Shown here one piece after another: positions 5,652 through 8,733 of a stretch of 8,733 bases of DNA. The stretch covers positions 1-8,733 of the forward strand of contig JASHQP010000605.1 of assembly GCA_030039095.1 (NCBI GenBank). The letters are read 5' to 3'. A program made the position numbers and the translations under genes. The notes under the pieces were generated by a model. The model had not been told where the DNA came from, did not search any database, and saw only the letters and a program-made list of their open reading frames with translations. The number at the start of each line of letters is the position of its first letter. Positions within the stretch are counted from its first letter, which is position 1. The stretch comes from Streptosporangiaceae bacterium (GTDB taxonomy: Bacteria > Actinomycetota > Actinomycetes > Streptosporangiales > Streptosporangiaceae).

Positions 5652-6416
5652 ATGCCGCCCATCGCCGTGGAGCGCTGTTACGCCGAGATCGAGGCGAGCA
5701 CCGAGACCCTCGCCGGGCTGGTGCACGGCGCCGACCTGACCAGGCAGGTGCCGACCTGCCCGGAATGGACGCTGCGGCAGCTTGCCACGCACGTCGGCCG
5801 CGCGCACCGCTGGGCGGCCGAGATCGTGGGCACGCGGTCGGCCGAGTTCATCCCGTTCCGCCAGGTCCCGGACGGCCGGATCCCCGACGATCCCGCGCTG
5901 CACGCCCCGTGGCTGCGGGCCGGGGCCGCCCGCGTCATCGAGGTGGTGCGGGAGGCCGGCAGCGATCCGGTATGGACCTTCGACGGGCCGCAGCCGGCCA
6001 GCTTCTGGGCCCGGCGGATGGCGCACGAGACCGCGATGCACCGCGCCGATGGCCAGATCACCGCGGGCCGCGAGCCGCAGTTCGATGTGGACCTGGCCGC
6101 GGACGCCATCGACGAGTGGCTCGGCTCCATGTCCGGGGTCGGGGCATCCGACTCGCGCGTGGACGCCCTGCCCGACGGTGCGGTGCTGCACGTGCACGTG
6201 ACCGACGATGGCGTGAACGGCGAGTGGCTCGTCCGCCGCGACGGCAACTCGGTGACGGTGGAGCCCGGTCACGCCAAGGGCGACGTCGTGGTGCGCGGCC
6301 CCGCGGGACGGGTGCTGCTCGTGCTGCTGCGCCGGGTGCCGCCGGACGACCCGCAGGTCGAGGTGCTCGGCGACGCGGCGCTGCTGACCCGCTGGCTGGC
6401 CGGTACCCCGTACTGA
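5652..6416 (+). CDS. Maleylpyruvate isomerase family mycothiol-dependent enzyme (DinB/MDMPI fold)
   Basis: This 254-residue cytosolic protein belongs to the mycothiol-dependent MDMPI family of the DinB superfamily, thiol transferases or isomerases that use mycothiol in place of glutathione. The N-terminal four-helix domain (about 8-150) carries VPTCPEWTLRQLATHVGRAH (33-52) and FWARRMAHETAMHRAD (118-133). H47, E126 and H130 match the metal-binding His-Glu-His of Corynebacterium glutamicum MDMPI (H52, E144, H148). The C-terminal part (about 160-250), ending in EVLGDAALLTRWLAG, is the MDMPI C-terminal domain. The start is fixed by GGAGGA 5 nt upstream of ATG. No gentisate or aromatic-degradation genes are nearby, so true maleylpyruvate isomerase activity is doubtful and the substrate is unknown. 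It has its own promoter and converges, 18 bp apart, with the next gene. Confidence 0.88.
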   Translation: MPPIAVERCYAEIEASTETLAGLVHGADLTRQVPTCPEWTLRQLATHVGRAHRWAAEIVGTRSAEFIPFRQVPDGRIPDDPALHAPWLRAGAARVIEVVREAGSDPVWTFDGPQPASFWARRMAHETAMHRADGQITAGREPQFDVDLAADAIDEWLGSMSGVGASDSRVDALPDGAVLHVHVTDDGVNGEWLVRRDGNSVTVEPGHAKGDVVVRGPAGRVLLVLLRRVPPDDPQVEVLGDAALLTRWLAGTPY

Positions 6417-6438
6417 CCGCTGCGGGGCAGCCCGTCAG
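6413..6438. terminator. Possible bidirectional terminator formed by two facing stop codons
   Basis: CTGAC (6413-6417) pairs with GTCAG (6434-6438). Inside it CTGC (6420-6423) pairs with GCAG (6427-6430) around a GGG loop, with a small internal loop between the stems. The outer arms contain the TGA stops of the two convergent genes. There is no T-tract. Confidence 0.35.
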
Positions 6439-6977
6439 AGCCAGCTGGCCCTGACGTTGTCCGGGTCGTCAGCTCCGCCGGGCTGCACGGCGAGCTCGCC
6501 GTCCTTCACCCGCTGCAGCAGCCGGCGGACCACGTCCATGATCTCCGGAACGCTGTCACGCAGGTCCTTGGCGTCCGCGGCCGTGGCCTGGTCGCCGGCG
6601 ATGCCCGCCCGCTCGAGCAGCCCGTCCAGGTCGGCGAGCTGGTCCCCCGCCCACTGCACCGGGTCTGCCACCAGATCGGCGTCGAAGTTGCGCTGACCCG
6701 GTTCCCAGCCACGGAACCGCGGGTGATGGTGCGCCCGGTTCAGGCTCCCCGGCGGCCCGTCCACGGTCTCCAGCAGGTCCGCCCGCCAGACCGGCTCGGC
6801 CACCTCGATCGGCTGCGCGGAGTACCGTGACCCGCGCAGTTCGCCGCGCTCGAGCAGCCGGACCTCCAGGCGGACGCCGCGCTCGGCGCCTTCCTGGCCG
6901 GGCCCTGGTTCCGGATCGACGAAATACAGGTCGCTGGCGAGCACGCCGATCCGGCTGAACCCGAACGCGTAGAGCAT
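6435..6977 (-). CDS. Conserved hypothetical protein, 180 aa
   Basis: I do not recognise a characterised function. The start is well supported: AGGAGG at 6987-6982 lies 4 nt before ATG 6977. The N-terminal half is a likely beta-rich domain: MLYAFGFSRIGVLASDLYFVD (1-21), an acidic loop with PEPGPGQEGAERG (22-34), then RLEVRLLERGELRGS (36-50) and PVWRADLLETVDGPPGS (62-78). It is followed by a polar HHHP (83-86) and GWEP (90-93). The C-terminal half is helical and charged (about 96-162), and the protein ends in RASWL. There is no signal peptide or TM segment, so it is probably cytosolic. It lies 42 bp downstream of the broken membrane-anchored gene on the same strand and may share its promoter. 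Codon use looks like that of its neighbours. It appears to be an actinobacterial family judging from recall only. Confidence 0.75.
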   Translation of the reverse strand: MLYAFGFSRIGVLASDLYFVDPEPGPGQEGAERGVRLEVRLLERGELRGSRYSAQPIEVAEPVWRADLLETVDGPPGSLNRAHHHPRFRGWEPGQRNFDADLVADPVQWAGDQLADLDGLLERAGIAGDQATAADAKDLRDSVPEIMDVVRRLLQRVKDGELAVQPGGADDPDNVRASWL

Positions 6978-7019
6978 GATCCCTCCTCAGGACGTCTGGC
7001 GCCTTCTGCACCCATCGTC

Positions 7020-7513
7020 CTACCTCGGGTTGGGCCGGTCCACGTTCCAGTGCCGGATCGATGAATTGATGTAGGTGTCGTCCCTGGTGGGCCGCAGGAC
7101 GAACCTGGTGATCATCCGCTGGCCGCCCTCGTTGTCCCCGTACAGCACGTCGATGGTGAGCGACACGCCGTCCTTGATCGCCTGACGCGCCGCCTCGTAG
7201 TCCGGCTGGCCGGGATCGCGGAAAGCGCCCTGCCAGAAGCCGGTGTCCCCGGGCGGCACGTAGATGTCGCGGGTCTGGTTCATGAAGTCCTCCGGGCCCG
7301 GGCGGCGGTCGCCGCGCAGATCGCCGGCGTAGAAGCGCCAGCCGTGCAGCACTGCCAGCCCATTGCCCGCGTTGCGCAGCGACATCGTGAGCAGGATCGC
7401 CCCGCCGCGCGGGCGGCGCGGTTTGCCGAGCGCACCGCCGCGAACGTGGCCACGGCGAGCACCAGCGTCCCGCCGCCGGTCGCCAGCGCGGATACCGTCG
7501 TCCAGTCGGTCAT
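7020..7513 (-). pseudogene. Broken membrane-anchored hypothetical gene (internal deletion with frameshift)
   Basis: Two pieces of one gene lie in different frames. The first starts at ATG 7513: MTDWTTVSALATGGGTL, then a TM segment (about 8-26) and VRSANRAARAA, ending near base 7403. Beyond this the frame turns into Cys/Arg-rich non-protein-like sequence and stops at 7280. The second resumes in another frame near 7405 with GGAILLTMSLRNAGNGLAVL. It continues through GWRFYAGDL, NQTRDIYVPPGDTGFWQ and DVLYGDNEGGQRMITRF to HWNVDRPNPR and TAG at 7020-7022. Related actinobacterial proteins, from memory, have some 45-50 residues between these parts (an ERSLL-x-GLRPVL region). The break is therefore a deletion of about 140-150 bp not divisible by three, rather than a one-base error. 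The frame of the second part is open back to an ATG at 7583, but that extension is a frame-shadow of the TM region. Function unknown even when intact. Confidence 0.7.
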
Positions 7514-7519
7514 ACCTCG

Positions 7520-7525
7520 AGCCTA
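7520..7525 (-). promoter_or_regulatory. -10 box of the broken membrane gene (leaderless-type)
   Basis: On the minus strand TAGGCT (TANNNT) is followed by 6 nt and ATG 7513. A GAGG stretch sits too close to the ATG to be a normal Shine-Dalgarno. The promoter appears intact although the gene is broken, and may now serve mainly the 180-aa gene downstream. Confidence 0.45.
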
Positions 7526-7639
7526 GGCTTATTACCGACCTGGCCTGCGCTCGCAAGGCGCTGCTAGAGTGCCATACGTACAATTACCCACCGAATGTCC
7601 TTTTCTCGGATATCTTTCTCGGCAATTCTCGTGAGGTCG

Positions 7640-7645
7640 TATTTT
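7640..7645 (+). promoter_or_regulatory. -10 box of the CHAD gene (leaderless-type)
   Basis: TATTTT (TANNNT) is followed by 7 nt and GTG 7653. It lies in an unusually AT-rich 139-bp divergent gap (7514-7652) with no coding potential that I can see. No clear -35 and no Shine-Dalgarno are present. Confidence 0.4.
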
Positions 7646-7652
7646 GCAAAGC

Positions 7653-8733
7653 GTGCTGCGGCAGTTTGTGGTCAACCGCGATGACGCGCCGGAACTCGGC
7701 GAGTTGCCGGAACTCCCAGGGCCGGCGTTCGCCGTATCCGGGCCGGCGAGGTCCGTATCGCTGCGCCGTCTGTGGCTGGACACCTTCGACTGGCGGCTCT
7801 ACCGGTCCGGCCTCACCCTCGAGCAGATCAGCAGCCGCGGTGCGACAGACCTGGTGCTCACCGGGCGCGACGGGACGGTCCTCGCCGCCGACCACGGCGG
7901 GAGCGGGCGGCCGAAGTGGCCGGGAAAGCTGGACGTCCTGCCCATGGGGCCGCTGCGAGACCACCTCGGCGCGGTGGTCGGCGTGCGCGCCCTGCTGCCC
8001 GTTGCCCGGGCCGTCAGCTCCCTGCGCGAACACCGGGTGCTGAACTCCGACGAGAAGACGATCGCCCGGATCACCACCGACCGCATGTCGGTGATCTACC
8101 CGGCAGCCGCGACCGTGCCGCCTCGTGTCGCTGTGACCGCGCTGCGCGGCTACCAGCCGCAGGCCCTGCGCCTGGTGGAGCAGCTGGCCGCGATGCCCGG
8201 GGTCGCCGACGGAAGCGCGTCCGGTCTCGAGGCGGCGCTGGCCGCCGTGGGCCGCAGACCCGGCGATTACTCCGGCAAGATCAATGTCCGGCTGACCCCG
8301 CGCATGTCCGCGTCCGCGGCGGTGGCCGCGCTGCTGACCGCGCTGCTCGACACGCTCGAGGCCAACGTGAACGGCACGATTCGCGACATCGACACCGAGT
8401 TCCTGCATGACCTGCGGATCGCGGTGCGGCGCACCAGGTCCGCGCTGAAGCTCGCGGGCGACGCGCTGCCGGACGGCGTGGCCGGCCGGTTCCGCCCGGA
8501 GTTCAAGTGGCTGGGCGACCTGACGACGCCGACCAGGGACCTGGATGTCTACCTGCTCGGTTTCTCCGGCATGGCCGCGGGCCTGGTGGCCGCCACGCCC
8601 GAGGAACTCGAGCCGTTCCATGACCACCTGCGCCGGAGCCGGGCTGCGCAGCAGCGGCTGCTGGCCCGCGGCCTGCGCTCGGCGCGGTTCGCCCGGCTGA
8701 GCGGCCAGTGGCGGCAGGCGCTGACCGCCGCCG
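7653..8733 (+). CDS. CHAD domain protein with degenerate CYTH-like N-terminus (3' end outside window)
   Basis: The frame from GTG 7653 is open to the window edge (360 residues visible; relatives are about 500). CHAD domains are helical, rich in conserved His and basic residues, and bind polyphosphate. Residues about 1-205 resemble a CYTH (triphosphate tunnel) module: WLDTFDWRLYRSGLTLEQ (41-58), and HRVLNSDEKTIARI from H127. The ExExK metal/triphosphate motif expected at the N-terminus is absent; the protein begins VLRQFVVNRDDAPE. The CHAD domain begins near 218 and carries the signature FLHDLRIAVRRTRSALK (from F250, with H252 and R255) and FKWLGDLTTPTRDLDVYLLG. The start is chosen because in-frame TGA at 7632-7634 closes the frame upstream, a -10 box sits 7 nt before GTG, and the N-terminus fits the subfamily; TTG 7644 is an alternative. 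Likely cytosolic, associated with polyphosphate; enzymatic activity is doubtful. Confidence 0.87.
   Translation, partial: MLRQFVVNRDDAPELGELPELPGPAFAVSGPARSVSLRRLWLDTFDWRLYRSGLTLEQISSRGATDLVLTGRDGTVLAADHGGSGRPKWPGKLDVLPMGPLRDHLGAVVGVRALLPVARAVSSLREHRVLNSDEKTIARITTDRMSVIYPAAATVPPRVAVTALRGYQPQALRLVEQLAAMPGVADGSASGLEAALAAVGRRPGDYSGKINVRLTPRMSASAAVAALLTALLDTLEANVNGTIRDIDTEFLHDLRIAVRRTRSALKLAGDALPDGVAGRFRPEFKWLGDLTTPTRDLDVYLLGFSGMAAGLVAATPEELEPFHDHLRRSRAAQQRLLARGLRSARFARLSGQWRQALTAA

Noticed and set aside
5480..6454. 324-aa plus-strand frame running through the 5490-5651 gap into the MDMPI-family gene
   Set aside because: Arg-rich low-complexity product. The true gene has a Shine-Dalgarno and family motifs in another frame.
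7514..7583. ATG at 7583 as start of the 187-aa frame ending at 7020
   Set aside because: The first 65 or so residues are the off-frame reading of the TM segment encoded from ATG 7513. They have no protein-like pattern and no ribosome-binding site.
7584..8627. 347-aa minus-strand frame opposite the CHAD gene
   Set aside because: Repetitive Gly/Arg/Gln/His-rich shadow; the CHAD signature is on the plus strand.
1..8733. CRISPR array, tRNA or rRNA genes, phage or toxin-antitoxin modules, biosynthetic cluster
   Set aside because: No regularly spaced repeats, no tRNA-like cloverleaf with a CCA-type end, and no gene pair or enzyme set of these kinds was seen on either strand.

Overview
The window is high-GC DNA from an actinomycete. 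The gene families point that way: a mycothiol-dependent maleylpyruvate-isomerase-type enzyme, an actinobacterial soluble transhydrogenase, a CsoR regulator with an x-C-H-C metal site, a DHA2-type exporter of a kind common in Streptomyces and relatives, and a CHAD protein. So does promoter layout: several genes begin with GTG or ATG only 6-7 nt after a TANNNT -10 box, the arrangement of leaderless transcripts common in this phylum. I cannot name the genus.

Left edge (1-954): the last 52 residues of an IS110-family transposase, then the C-terminal part of an S33 proline-iminopeptidase-like alpha/beta hydrolase. The hydrolase has lost its N-terminal half, including the nucleophile serine, apparently to the insertion. 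Next (955-2924) is a 14-TM-type MFS exporter behind a short control region that holds a perfect 6+6 inverted repeat over the -35 area and a second inverted repeat over the -10 box and start codon.

Middle (2925-5366): csoR (minus) and an fmdB-type zinc-ribbon gene (plus) diverge from a 57-bp spacer that contains a -10 box for each. The fmdB-type gene converges on sthA (minus), and upstream of sthA lies a 99-aa secreted protein with about one YVTN beta-propeller blade, probably a remnant. The stretch 5367-5651 has no gene but is dense in regulatory-looking DNA: an 11-bp direct repeat, two 18-bp palindromes that abut exactly, further inverted repeats, a 10-bp GC hairpin and a likely promoter for the next gene.

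Right part (5652-8733): a DinB/MDMPI-family enzyme (plus) converges on an unrecognised 180-aa gene (minus). That gene lies downstream of a broken membrane-anchored gene whose N-terminal TM segment and C-terminal domain are in different frames, with the middle missing. A CHAD-domain gene with a degenerate CYTH-like N-terminus starts divergently and runs off the right edge.

The genes do not form one pathway. This looks like ordinary chromosome with housekeeping and redox functions, one insertion-sequence scar and two or three decaying genes. I did not find a convincing new multi-gene system. The most informative observations are the repeated leaderless start geometry, the abutting palindromes at 5455-5490, and the gene decay.
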